A stretch of 5,623 nucleotides of DNA from Candidatus Njordarchaeota archaeon (GCA_029856625.1 JAHKLG010000098.1:1-5623); one strand, 5' to 3'. Counted from the stretch's first letter, positions 1 through 5,623 are shown. The notes: generated from the letters alone by a model not told the origin. Program-made: numbers and translations.

Positions 1-867
1 TAACCGAGGCCCAGAATCTGGTCGAAGCCCGAATGCAAATACTGCCGGAAATATTGCTAAACCGGCTAGTATCGAGGCAAGATTGTCCCCAATAGCCACC
101 ATATATGTGTTATACTCAACATTCTGATCTCTACTCATATATGATCCATAAGTAATTATGAATCCGATTCCTAAGGCCGTAGTGAAGTATACCTGACCTA
201 ATGCTTGTAACCATATTGATGGATCCTGTAAGTACTCTGCACGTGGCATAAAAAAGAATCTTATTCCTTCGAATGCGTTGGGAAGCGTTACTGCTCTAAT
301 CACTCCAATAACCAGTATTATGAAGAGGAGAGGCATTAGTACTTGGTTAACCTTCTCAATACCCTTAGAAACCCCACGAATGATAAAGAAAGTGCAATAA
401 ATAGTCGCAATTGCTAGACCAAGAACTGATAAGTATCCGGGAAAAACAGTGTGCCAAATACTCTCTAACACATCATGATTAGTTATGAAAATTCTACCAG
501 TAAGAGCTAGCCCAAAGTATATTATGGTCCAACCAACCACCACAAGATATTGCGTATTAAGCAATGTTCCGAGAACAACTGTGGCGTCTCCTAAATACCT
601 CCATTTAATGCTGGCCTTTACTTCCTTAGCTGCCGAAAAGAAAGCACCAGCGGGGCTTTTCCTAGTCCTCTTACCGAGCAGCGTTTCCCCATTATAAGCG
701 GGGATACCGATCAAAATGTACGCTAAGAAGTAGATTAATAGAAAGGCTGCTCCACCAAAAACGCCAACTTTATAGGGAAATCTCCATAAGCTTCCTAAAC
801 CAATTGTAGCAGCCATAAAAGCAAAAACAGTAGTAATTTTAGAACTCCAGCTCTCCTTTTCGGCCAT
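1..867 (-). CDS. Sodium:neurotransmitter symporter (SNF/NSS) family transporter, 3' end cut by window edge
   Basis: This is a LeuT-fold secondary transporter, expected in the cytoplasmic membrane to import an amino acid or similar small solute with a cation. The 289 visible codons start at ATG 867 and run open to base 1, so roughly the last 40 percent is missing (family members are usually 440-510 residues). Seen: the TM1 hallmark GLGSLWRFPY at residues 23-32, a glycine-rich GGAAF at 38-42, GIPAYNGETLLG at 54-65 ending TM2, Tyr107 and GW 112-113 in TM3, RGVSKGIEKVN at 164-174 as in LeuT, GQVYFTTALG at 224-233 (TM6) and DNLASILAGLAIFPAVF at 261-277 (TM7). About seven membrane segments are visible. 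The start has an AGGTG ribosome-binding site (877-873) five bases upstream. One oddity is that the usual Asn of GLGN is Ser26. The gene is transcribed divergently from the ferredoxin/oxidoreductase operon. The family is certain; the substrate is not readable. Confidence 0.93.
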   Translation of the reverse strand, partial: MAEKESWSSKITTVFAFMAATIGLGSLWRFPYKVGVFGGAAFLLIYFLAYILIGIPAYNGETLLGKRTRKSPAGAFFSAAKEVKASIKWRYLGDATVVLGTLLNTQYLVVVGWTIIYFGLALTGRIFITNHDVLESIWHTVFPGYLSVLGLAIATIYCTFFIIRGVSKGIEKVNQVLMPLLFIILVIGVIRAVTLPNAFEGIRFFFMPRAEYLQDPSIWLQALGQVYFTTALGIGFIITYGSYMSRDQNVEYNTYMVAIGDNLASILAGLAIFPAVFAFGLRPDSGPRL

Positions 868-1005
868 AACAACACCTAAGAAGCTTTAGTTAGTAATGAA
901 GAAGAGAGTTTAAGAATTCTGCACAAATACATTAAAACATAATTATGAAATCATACGTTAGTTTTCAAGACATACAAAAAAACTATATTATTTTTGCATA
1001 TGACA

Positions 1006-1011
1006 TTTATA
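1006..1011 (+). promoter_or_regulatory. Candidate TATA box of the ferredoxin/AOR operon
   Basis: TTTATA sits about 25 bases before a plausible start site in the stretch 1032-1037 and about 60 bases before the GTG start codon, which leaves room for the ribosome-binding site at 1054. No clear purine-rich BRE precedes it. The assignment is by position and composition only. Confidence 0.4.
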
Positions 1012-1053
1012 CCTTTTCACTCATCGTAGTTTATGGGAAAAATATCTTAAAAT

Positions 1054-1058
1054 GGTGA
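1054..1058 (+). promoter_or_regulatory. Ribosome-binding site that sets the GTG start of the polyferredoxin gene
   Basis: GGTGA, complementary to the archaeal 16S tail (UCACC), ends seven bases before GTG 1066. An in-frame TAA at 1048-1050 closes the frame upstream and no ATG lies in frame between it and 1066. GTG is therefore the only sensible start, and the resulting protein begins right at its ferredoxin domain. Confidence 0.75.
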
Positions 1059-1065
1059 AACGTCT

Positions 1066-1470
1066 GTGGCCAAGAGATTAACTATTATTGATCCAGATAA
1101 ATGCGTAGGTTGCCAATTATGTATGTTTGCTTGTAATAGACGATTTGGAGAAGGAGGATTGGCTAAGGCGGCTATACATGTAAGGAGTGTCGGAGGATTT
1201 GAGCGGGGATTTACTGTTATTGTATGTAGAGCTTGTATTGATCCACCATGCGCAAGAGTTTGTCCAACAGATGCTCTTACGCCAAGGAATGGAGGAGGAG
1301 TTCACTTTAATCCCTCTAAATGTATCGGTTGCCGAGCTTGTGTAAATGCATGCCCTATCGGAGCAGTTTTTTGGGATTATGAGGCGGGTAAGCCTATTAT
1401 CTGTGTCTATTGCGGGTATTGTGCAGACTTCTGTCCTCATGGAGTCTTGAAATTAGAGGAGGTGTCATGA
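1066..1470 (+). CDS. Polyferredoxin with four [4Fe-4S] clusters, electron-transfer subunit of the adjacent AOR
   Basis: This 134-residue soluble iron-sulfur protein should carry electrons between the active site of the neighbouring oxidoreductase and an external acceptor. It has exactly 16 cysteines in four groups: C13/16/19/23, C54/57/62/66 (CxxCxxxxCxxxC), C86/89/92/96 and C113/116/119/123. This is the four-cluster layout of the DmsB/HycB/YdhY type of subunit. In that family the clusters are built from crossed pairs of groups (first with fourth, second with third). Each group ends in a Cys-Pro or an equivalent turn (CP at 66, 96 and 123). There is no signal peptide or Tat motif, so the protein is cytoplasmic. 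Translation starts at GTG. The stop codon TGA (1468-1470) directly abuts the ATG of the AOR gene, and the intergenic ribosome-binding site lies inside this gene. Similar small partners accompany AOR-family proteins such as E. coli YdhV, bacterial WorL and BamB. Its role as the AOR partner is inferred from this context. Confidence 0.93.
   Translation: MAKRLTIIDPDKCVGCQLCMFACNRRFGEGGLAKAAIHVRSVGGFERGFTVIVCRACIDPPCARVCPTDALTPRNGGGVHFNPSKCIGCRACVNACPIGAVFWDYEAGKPIICVYCGYCADFCPHGVLKLEEVS
1458..1464 (+). promoter_or_regulatory. Strong ribosome-binding site of the AOR gene inside the polyferredoxin 3' end
   Basis: GGAGGTG is a complete match to the archaeal anti-Shine-Dalgarno core and ends six bases before ATG 1471. 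It lies in the last codons of the upstream gene, so the two are probably translated in step from one mRNA. It is the strongest such site in the window, consistent with high AOR expression. Confidence 0.85.
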
Positions 1471-3228
1471 ATGGTTGATCAATTCCTAAGGAGAGTTCTT
1501 TATGTTGATCTTACGCATAAACGATACTGGATTGAGGAAAGAGATGACTTATTTGAGAAATGGCTTGGGGGAGTGGGAGTAGCTGTTCAACTATTGAGAG
1601 AAGAACTTAAGAAGGATGCTGATCCTCTAGGACCCGATAATGTAATCGTTTTTGCTGTAGGTCCTTTAGTTGGTTATTACCCATTAGCGTCTAAAGTTGT
1701 TGCTGTTTTTAAAAGCCCCCTCACAGGTAATTATGGAGAAAGCCACGCAGGAGGAAGAAGCGCTGTTGCTTTGCGAATGAGTGGTTTTGGTGCTATAGTG
1801 ATTAAAGGCGCCAGCGATATACCCGTTTACTTAGCTATACATAATGGACGTGTGTACTTTAGAGATGCCGGGGCTTATTGGGGTGTACGTTCAGTATATA
1901 CTGTGGGAAGAATAATCAGAGAAAACGAGCCAGCGGCCGGTCTTAGGACAATAATTAGAATTGGTCTTGCGGGAGAACGCTTAATACGTTATGCTTGTGC
2001 TACAACAGAAACTTATAGACATTTTGGCCGCTTAGGTTTGGGAGCGGTTATGGGATCTAAGAAGCTAAAAGCTATAGTTTTTAGTGGAAAGAGATTACTT
2101 CCTACAAAGGATAAAAAGACGTATAGAGAAGTATATGAGGAGATTTATGAGAGAGCCGTTAAGTCCCCTTTGATGAGGAAGTATCATGACTATGGTACCC
2201 CAATAAACGTTCTAGCATTAAATGAGATAAATGCCTTACCAACAATGAACCTTAAGAAGAACAAATTCGAGTATGCGAAATACCTCAGTGGAGAATATTT
2301 AGCAGAGAACTATCTTGGTAGAAGAGTTGCTTGTGCTCATTGCCCAGTAGCATGTATTCACATAGCCACTTGGAGAGAACCCTATGAGGATGAACCATTT
2401 TTCTATAAGACAAAATTCGTTTCCTATGATTATGAGCCCATATATTCCTTAGGTACAATGTTGGGTATCAAGGATACTGTTGGTTTCTTGAGGTTACTAG
2501 AAGCTGTTGAAACATATGGTTTAGATGCTATGAGTACGGGAGTCTGTCTAGCATGGGCAACAGAAGCCTTAGAGAAAGGGATAATCTCCACGAAAGAAAC
2601 GATTGTAAGGTTATCATGGGGGGATTGGAGAAATTACATAAAAGCTGTAGAATACATAGTTAAACAACCTAATGAATTCTACAGAGATCTCGGAATGGGC
2701 GTAGAATATGCTGCAAAGAAATATGGCGGCCTAGATTTTGCCCTAGCATTCGGAGGGTTAGAGATGCCTGGTTATCATACTGGCCCAGCAGCTCATATTG
2801 GTTATTTAATTGGTTCCCGTCATAGTCATCTTGACATGGCTGGTTATAGTTTAGATCAAAAAACCCTGGGACAAGAGTTATCACCAGAGGAGGTTGTGGA
2901 TAAATTAATGGCTGAGGAATCTTGGAGGCAGATACTATCTAGCCTAGTAGTATGCTTCTTTGCACGTAGAATATACTCTCCAGAAACAGTAGCTAGGGCT
3001 TTAAAGCCGCTAGGACACGAATTCACGGAAGAAGAGCTTAAGAAACTTGGTGAAAGAATATACCGGGAAAAGTACATGTTAAAGGTTCAGATGGGATTTG
3101 ATTTGACAAAGCTGAGAATTCCTAAGAGAATTCTAGAAATTGAGTCTGCCAAGGGTAAGATTTCGGAGGATTATATAAAGAGAGCAATAGAGTATTTCGC
3201 GAAGAAAATGGGTTTAGCTACGCAATAG
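1471..3228 (+). CDS. Aldehyde:ferredoxin oxidoreductase (AOR) family tungsten-bispterin enzyme
   Basis: This 585-residue cytoplasmic oxidoreductase resembles Pyrococcus furiosus AOR (about 605 residues). The family oxidises aldehydes to acids at a tungsten-bispterin centre and passes electrons through one [4Fe-4S] cluster. Seen: the N-terminal AFOR domain (residues 1-206), with ESHAGGRSAVALRMSGFGA from 90 and FGRLGLGAVMGSKKLKAI at 185-202. The cluster cysteines are C288, C291 and C295 (CxxCxxxC) plus C495; the first three fall at the same numbers as in P. furiosus AOR and the fourth is one off (C494). The C-terminal AFOR domain has YEPIYSLG (321-328), GLDAMSTG (350-357) and SRHSHLD (449-455), the regions that hold the catalytic Glu and His in the family. 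Oddities: the two DxxGL(D/C) pterin motifs read ETYGLD (347-352) and SSLVVC (490-495), so both leading Asp residues are replaced. It follows the polyferredoxin gene with no gap and overlaps the opposing DUF389 gene by 15 bases. Its substrate cannot be assigned; it could be an AOR, WOR or YdhV-like branch. Confidence 0.93.
   Translation: MVDQFLRRVLYVDLTHKRYWIEERDDLFEKWLGGVGVAVQLLREELKKDADPLGPDNVIVFAVGPLVGYYPLASKVVAVFKSPLTGNYGESHAGGRSAVALRMSGFGAIVIKGASDIPVYLAIHNGRVYFRDAGAYWGVRSVYTVGRIIRENEPAAGLRTIIRIGLAGERLIRYACATTETYRHFGRLGLGAVMGSKKLKAIVFSGKRLLPTKDKKTYREVYEEIYERAVKSPLMRKYHDYGTPINVLALNEINALPTMNLKKNKFEYAKYLSGEYLAENYLGRRVACAHCPVACIHIATWREPYEDEPFFYKTKFVSYDYEPIYSLGTMLGIKDTVGFLRLLEAVETYGLDAMSTGVCLAWATEALEKGIISTKETIVRLSWGDWRNYIKAVEYIVKQPNEFYRDLGMGVEYAAKKYGGLDFALAFGGLEMPGYHTGPAAHIGYLIGSRHSHLDMAGYSLDQKTLGQELSPEEVVDKLMAEESWRQILSSLVVCFFARRIYSPETVARALKPLGHEFTEEELKKLGERIYREKYMLKVQMGFDLTKLRIPKRILEIESAKGKISEDYIKRAIEYFAKKMGLATQ
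3214..3228. other. Tail-to-tail overlap of the AOR and DUF389 coding regions
   Basis: The stop codon of the minus-strand DUF389 gene (TAA, 3216-3214) lies inside the last five codons of the plus-strand AOR gene, whose TAG is at 3226-3228. The same 15 bases encode the C-terminal residues of both proteins. No terminator can lie between the genes; any termination signal for one must sit inside the coding region of the other. Confidence 0.9.
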
Positions 3229-4455
3229 AATCTCGACATAAACAACAACTCTTATTCCATATTTATTTTCCACGTATTCTCTTATTTCTTTTGGCAAATC
3301 TGAAGAAACCGTGCTTACATCATGAGCGGCTATTTTTACCCATATTACTGCAGTATTTGAGCCCAAGTCATAATTTACCTTTATTTCAATTATTTCTAGT
3401 TCTGGATGCCTATTTAATAAATATTTGCTCAAATCCTTTCTTATTGATTCTTCAAGTCCTAACTTCTTATAATAGCTGACAGTGGAGATAGATATTGGAG
3501 CTAAAATCACTAATGCCGCTAGAATTATAGCTAGTAATTGCCTTCTCACCAATCTTCTAGCCAAAAGCTCTTTTCTAGCGGATAGGCCGGGTTTCAGACC
3601 AGTGAGCCAGAAGAATATGATGGTCATTAGGTTTATTGCTACTATGTTGACTAGGAGAAGTAGGGAAGAACCCATAATTATTTGCCAGCTACAGGGATTA
3701 TTTTTAAAGAGAAAAGCGATCCCAATACCAATATTGGCTGCGGGAGGCACAACAGATGCTGCTATAGCTACTCCAACAAGCATTACTGCTGTCGCGCTAG
3801 TGATACTAAGAGCCGCTGCAAGGCCCGCGATTATAGCGAATAATACATCCACTAGTGTGGGGTACGCCCTAAGCATTATTTGAGATGTAACAGTACTATG
3901 AGGCATGAGTAAAGCAGTGAAGAATCCGCTCAATACGGAGAGGGCTAATCCGACAATCTCAGAGATAAGGCTTGTTTTTCTTAGTGATTGAAGACCAAGA
4001 ACCGTTCCTAGAGAGACACCTAAAATAGGTCCTATTACGGGAGCAATTATCATGGAAGCTATTATCATTATCAAATTATCAGTTATCAATCCTAAAGTAG
4101 CAAGAAGCGAAGCCAATATTGTGCCAAGCACATAATTTCTATTCAGTTGAGCAAGCTTTCTCACATCAACCAAAATTTCCTCCCTAGAAATCCTAACAGA
4201 TTTTGCTACTTCCTTTTTTATACTCTCTGGTAAGGCGTATTCGATAGTGTAGATCATCAAGTTTCCATAGAGAGAGCCCACGCCTACCTTTTTGAGAGCG
4301 TCGATAACAACTTCTGCTAATTCCTCGGATATGGTTAGAACTATAAATGTATTTACATCATCGTGTATCATGGAGAATTTCATTCCAAGTTTTTTTAACG
4401 TCCTTAACACGATTTCTCTTTTCTCATTGGGAATAATTATGTTAATGCCTCTCAT
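3214..4455 (-). CDS. DUF389 (TIGR00341-type) multi-pass membrane protein
   Basis: This 413-residue membrane protein belongs to a family of unknown function that is widespread in archaea and bacteria. Seen in order: a soluble N-terminal alpha/beta part (about 1-75) with an ACT-like pattern of strands and helices; a charged linker (76-107); about six to seven hydrophobic segments at roughly 108-124, 127-153, 164-184, 203-233, 240-250, 259-283 and 307-326; and a soluble C-terminal domain (about 327-413) with alternating strands. The family signature SMIIAPVIGPILG is at 134-146, and a second conserved stretch, SVVPPAANIG, is at 234-243. Its ATG (4455) overlaps the TGA of the upstream CofD-like gene as ATGA, with GGGAG (4464-4460) as ribosome-binding site four bases before the start, so translation is probably coupled. 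The 3' end runs into the AOR gene. A role in transport or signalling is possible, but nothing in the sequence decides it. Family membership is firm. Confidence 0.9.
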   Translation of the reverse strand: MRGINIIIPNEKREIVLRTLKKLGMKFSMIHDDVNTFIVLTISEELAEVVIDALKKVGVGSLYGNLMIYTIEYALPESIKKEVAKSVRISREEILVDVRKLAQLNRNYVLGTILASLLATLGLITDNLIMIIASMIIAPVIGPILGVSLGTVLGLQSLRKTSLISEIVGLALSVLSGFFTALLMPHSTVTSQIMLRAYPTLVDVLFAIIAGLAAALSITSATAVMLVGVAIAASVVPPAANIGIGIAFLFKNNPCSWQIIMGSSLLLLVNIVAINLMTIIFFWLTGLKPGLSARKELLARRLVRRQLLAIILAALVILAPISISTVSYYKKLGLEESIRKDLSKYLLNRHPELEIIEIKVNYDLGSNTAVIWVKIAAHDVSTVSSDLPKEIREYVENKYGIRVVVYVEILLRS

Positions 4456-5405
4456 TCTTCTCCCTTCTCGCGCATAATAACGTTTAGGATGTCCCCAATA
4501 GTTCTCTTTTTATCCTCTATAGTGTCAAAATTATAAGAAATCGGGTACAACGTGACTTTTAACTCTTGAGCTTTCTCTATCACTTCCGTTTCCTTTGAAT
4601 CAAATGTGACAATGTCAACTTGATCTTGGAGACTTTCTATAGCACCTAGAATATCCTGAGACAGTTTATCCCGAGCTAACAATGCTTTATCGAGCTTTGT
4701 AAGCCTATGCGGGAGAATATAGATTATCTCTCCTTGGTGTTTTTCGAGTAATTTTCTAACTTCACTAATTTCCCTAATAAGAATCATCGTGAGTAATGAT
4801 GTCTCGTATAGAACTACCCTAGAACTCTCCTCCATGACCTCTTTTGCTATTTCACTTACCTCTGAATCTTTAGCAAAGATTTTGATCTTCTTTATCTCTT
4901 CTCCATCAAAGGCCATATAGCTAAGAGGATCTACTACTTGAGACTTTGTTTCAATAATAGTATAGGATGGAGGCTCGAGTAGAGGCAGAACTTTGTACCT
5001 TATTTTAAGTGACCCCCGCAACATGTCATATAACTCTATGAGGGGTAGATTTTTCTCGATCCAAATGGTTAATAAGAGCATTAAAACACTATCAAAATCC
5101 GTCAGCCTTTTGTTAATTATTCCCATTGAATTAAGAATTACTGATACTCGATAAGTCGTCCTAAAATGCCTCCTAGCAAGCGTTGAAAGAGTCGATGATA
5201 ATCCTGGTGAAAAGTGAAAACCAGGCCCAAGCTCAAAATCGAATGAAGGCACATGAATTATTGCAATTTCCTCAGGATTTAATTGTCTTATGACCTCTGG
5301 GAAATGCCAAGAAATATTGATACCATCTACTAGAAATGTGATCATAGAAATCATCATTCTCAGTGTTTTCCACGAGATATTAGAAAAGAATTCTTTTGCA
5401 TACAT
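4452..5405 (-). CDS. Divergent CofD-fold protein (2-phospho-L-lactate transferase-like), probably without the usual catalytic motifs
   Basis: This 317-residue soluble protein aligns by eye along its whole length with CofD, the enzyme that joins a lactyl-phosphate unit to Fo in coenzyme F420 synthesis (about 300-310 residues). Matching landmarks are NPEEIAIIHV (43-52), DFELGPGFHFSPGLSSTLS (56-74) against the family's DDFEFHGLHVSPDLDTV, LLLTIWIEKNLPLIELYDML (110-129), YKVLPLLEPPSYTIIET (137-153), and a C-terminal strand followed by DTIEDKKRTIGDIL (294-307). The residues that do chemistry in the family are mostly gone: the glycine-rich GGxGGxK loop reads LVDGINIS (25-32), SPDLD reads SPGLS (66-70), and the GPSNP loop near 199-204 reads LYETSL. 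It is therefore likely a CofD-like pseudoenzyme or a protein with a different ligand. The start at 5405 has a short AGGA site (5412-5409); Met21 would fit the usual CofD start even better but has no good ribosome-binding site. It forms an operon with DUF389. The homology is a recognition from memory, not a search. Confidence 0.62.
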   Translation of the reverse strand: MYAKEFFSNISWKTLRMMISMITFLVDGINISWHFPEVIRQLNPEEIAIIHVPSFDFELGPGFHFSPGLSSTLSTLARRHFRTTYRVSVILNSMGIINKRLTDFDSVLMLLLTIWIEKNLPLIELYDMLRGSLKIRYKVLPLLEPPSYTIIETKSQVVDPLSYMAFDGEEIKKIKIFAKDSEVSEIAKEVMEESSRVVLYETSLLTMILIREISEVRKLLEKHQGEIIYILPHRLTKLDKALLARDKLSQDILGAIESLQDQVDIVTFDSKETEVIEKAQELKVTLYPISYNFDTIEDKKRTIGDILNVIMREKGEE

Positions 5406-5551
5406 AGTTCCTATTCAATAGCATCATTATTATATTTTCCCAGTATATTTATCGTAGGAAACTAAAATATCCCTTCCGATAAGAATAGATATAAATTTTC
5501 TGTTCAAGTTTTGCCAGTATAATATAGCTTTAAAGCTACCTGCCCCCTACT
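5406..5551. promoter_or_regulatory. AT-rich intergenic region with the promoter of the CofD-like/DUF389 operon
   Basis: No gene, tRNA or repeat array is visible here. On the minus strand, ATAAATATAC (5452-5443) is a fair TATA box for the operon; it would place the start site near 5423, giving a leader of about 18 bases that includes AGGA at 5412-5409. On the plus strand, TATAATATA (5518-5526) and the TTTAAA within the palindrome at 5525-5538 could serve a rightward transcript. BRE elements are not obvious. Confidence 0.45.
5525..5538. repeat. 14-bp perfect palindrome around TTTAAA
   Basis: TAGCTTTAAAGCTA equals its own reverse complement over all 14 bases. The centre contains TTTAAA, a TATA-like core that reads the same on both strands. 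It lies 120 bases upstream of the CofD-like start on one side and 14 bases before a possible rightward start (ATG 5552) on the other. It may be a dimeric regulator site overlapping a promoter. Confidence 0.5.
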
Positions 5552-5623
5552 ATGTTATTCAGTCATAATCAGCCTCATTTAAAGTCAGTAGTGAGGATTG
5601 TTCTGATATTCATTACTCCAAAA
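5552..5623 (+). CDS. Possible start of a rightward gene, cut by window edge (hypothetical)
   Basis: A frame opens after TAA 5531-5533 and stays open to the last base. It could begin at ATG 5552 (24 visible codons) or at an in-frame GTG 5591, after which the peptide VRIVLIFITPK looks like the first beta-strand of an alpha/beta protein. Neither start has a ribosome-binding site. For ATG 5552 the TATA-like bases 5518-5534 lie about 20-30 bases upstream, which would suit a leaderless mRNA, common in Thermoproteota. With only 24 codons the product cannot be recognised and the open frame may be chance. Confidence 0.3.
   Translation, partial: MLFSHNQPHLKSVVRIVLIFITPK

Larger units (their letters stand above)
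868..1065. promoter_or_regulatory. Divergent intergenic region with promoters for the transporter and the ferredoxin/AOR operon
   Basis: This AT-rich 198-base gap separates two divergent start codons and holds no credible gene. On the plus strand, TTTATA at 1006-1011 lies where an archaeal TATA box should be for a start site near 1032-1037, giving a leader of about 30 bases before GTG 1066. On the minus strand, TTTTAATG (938-931) or CTTAAA (915-910) could be the TATA element of the transporter; I cannot choose between them. A 10-bp perfect palindrome CATAATTATG (938-947) borders the first of these and could be a regulator site, but in such AT-rich DNA it may be chance. Confidence 0.55.

Noticed and set aside
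485..697. Plus-strand open frame of 70 codons opposite the transporter gene.
   Set aside because: It lies wholly antisense to a well-supported SNF transporter, and its translation shows no domain pattern.
1015..1060. TTTCAC (1015-1020) could pair with GGTGAAA (1054-1060) and hide the polyferredoxin ribosome-binding site.
   Set aside because: Only six pairs separated by 34 bases, and the upstream arm would lie before the expected transcript start, so it would not be in the mRNA.
1052..1081. Short upstream frame starting at ATG 1052 and overlapping the polyferredoxin start (nine codons plus stop).
   Set aside because: Its ATG overlaps the ribosome-binding site of the GTG start and it has no ribosome-binding site of its own. 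A frame this short is expected by chance.
1117..1440. Minus-strand open frame of 107 codons opposite the polyferredoxin gene.
   Set aside because: The plus strand encodes 16 correctly spaced cysteines there; the reverse frame shows no family pattern.
3114..3138. Near-repeat of AGAATTC inside the AOR gene.
   Set aside because: It is explained by the coding of similar residues (RIP and RIL) and is too short to be a functional repeat.
3482..3883. Plus-strand open frame of 133 codons opposite the DUF389 gene.
   Set aside because: It is the reverse-frame shadow of membrane-protein codons; the minus strand encodes clear DUF389 signatures over the same bases.
5406..5623. Search for a tRNA, C/D-box RNA or CRISPR repeat in the right-hand intergenic stretch.
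   Set aside because: No cloverleaf, no matched C (RTGATGA) and D (CTGA) boxes, and no repeated unit were found. One C-like ATGATGC on the minus strand lacks a partner box.

Overview
The window looks like chromosomal DNA from a thermophilic archaeon, most likely a member of the Thermoproteota (Crenarchaeota). The signs are low G+C, arginine written mostly as AGA/AGG, frequent ATA isoleucine, ribosome-binding sites matching an archaeal 16S tail (a full GGAGGTG before one gene), TATA-like promoter elements instead of bacterial -35/-10 boxes, and a tungsten-type aldehyde oxidoreductase. I cannot name a genus from the sequence alone.

Layout from left to right. Positions 1-867 (minus strand) carry the first 289 codons of a sodium:neurotransmitter symporter (SNF/NSS, LeuT-fold) transporter that runs off the left edge. 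A 198-base AT-rich divergent promoter region follows (868-1065). On the plus strand, 1066-1470 encodes a 134-residue polyferredoxin with 16 cysteines (four [4Fe-4S] clusters). It abuts 1471-3228, a 585-residue aldehyde:ferredoxin oxidoreductase (AOR) family protein. The two form a tight operon and probably a complex. On the minus strand, a two-gene operon converges on it: 5405-4452 encodes a 317-residue protein that I recognise as a divergent CofD-fold protein without the usual active-site motifs, and 4455-3214 encodes a DUF389 membrane protein. These two overlap by 4 bases, and the DUF389 gene overlaps the AOR gene tail to tail by 15 bases. The last 218 bases hold the promoter of the minus operon, a 14-bp perfect palindrome, and possibly the start of another plus-strand gene cut by the right edge.

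How the genes may work together. The polyferredoxin/AOR pair would oxidise an aldehyde (or carry out another low-potential carbonyl/carboxyl reaction) at a tungsten-bispterin site and pass electrons through a chain of clusters to ferredoxin or another acceptor. The divergent amino-acid-type transporter fits a peptide or amino-acid catabolism setting, because archaeal AORs commonly oxidise aldehydes derived from amino acids; this link is inferred. The CofD-like/DUF389 pair is the least explained part: a full-length CofD fold seems to have lost its nucleotide- and metal-binding motifs and is translationally coupled to a conserved membrane protein of unknown function.
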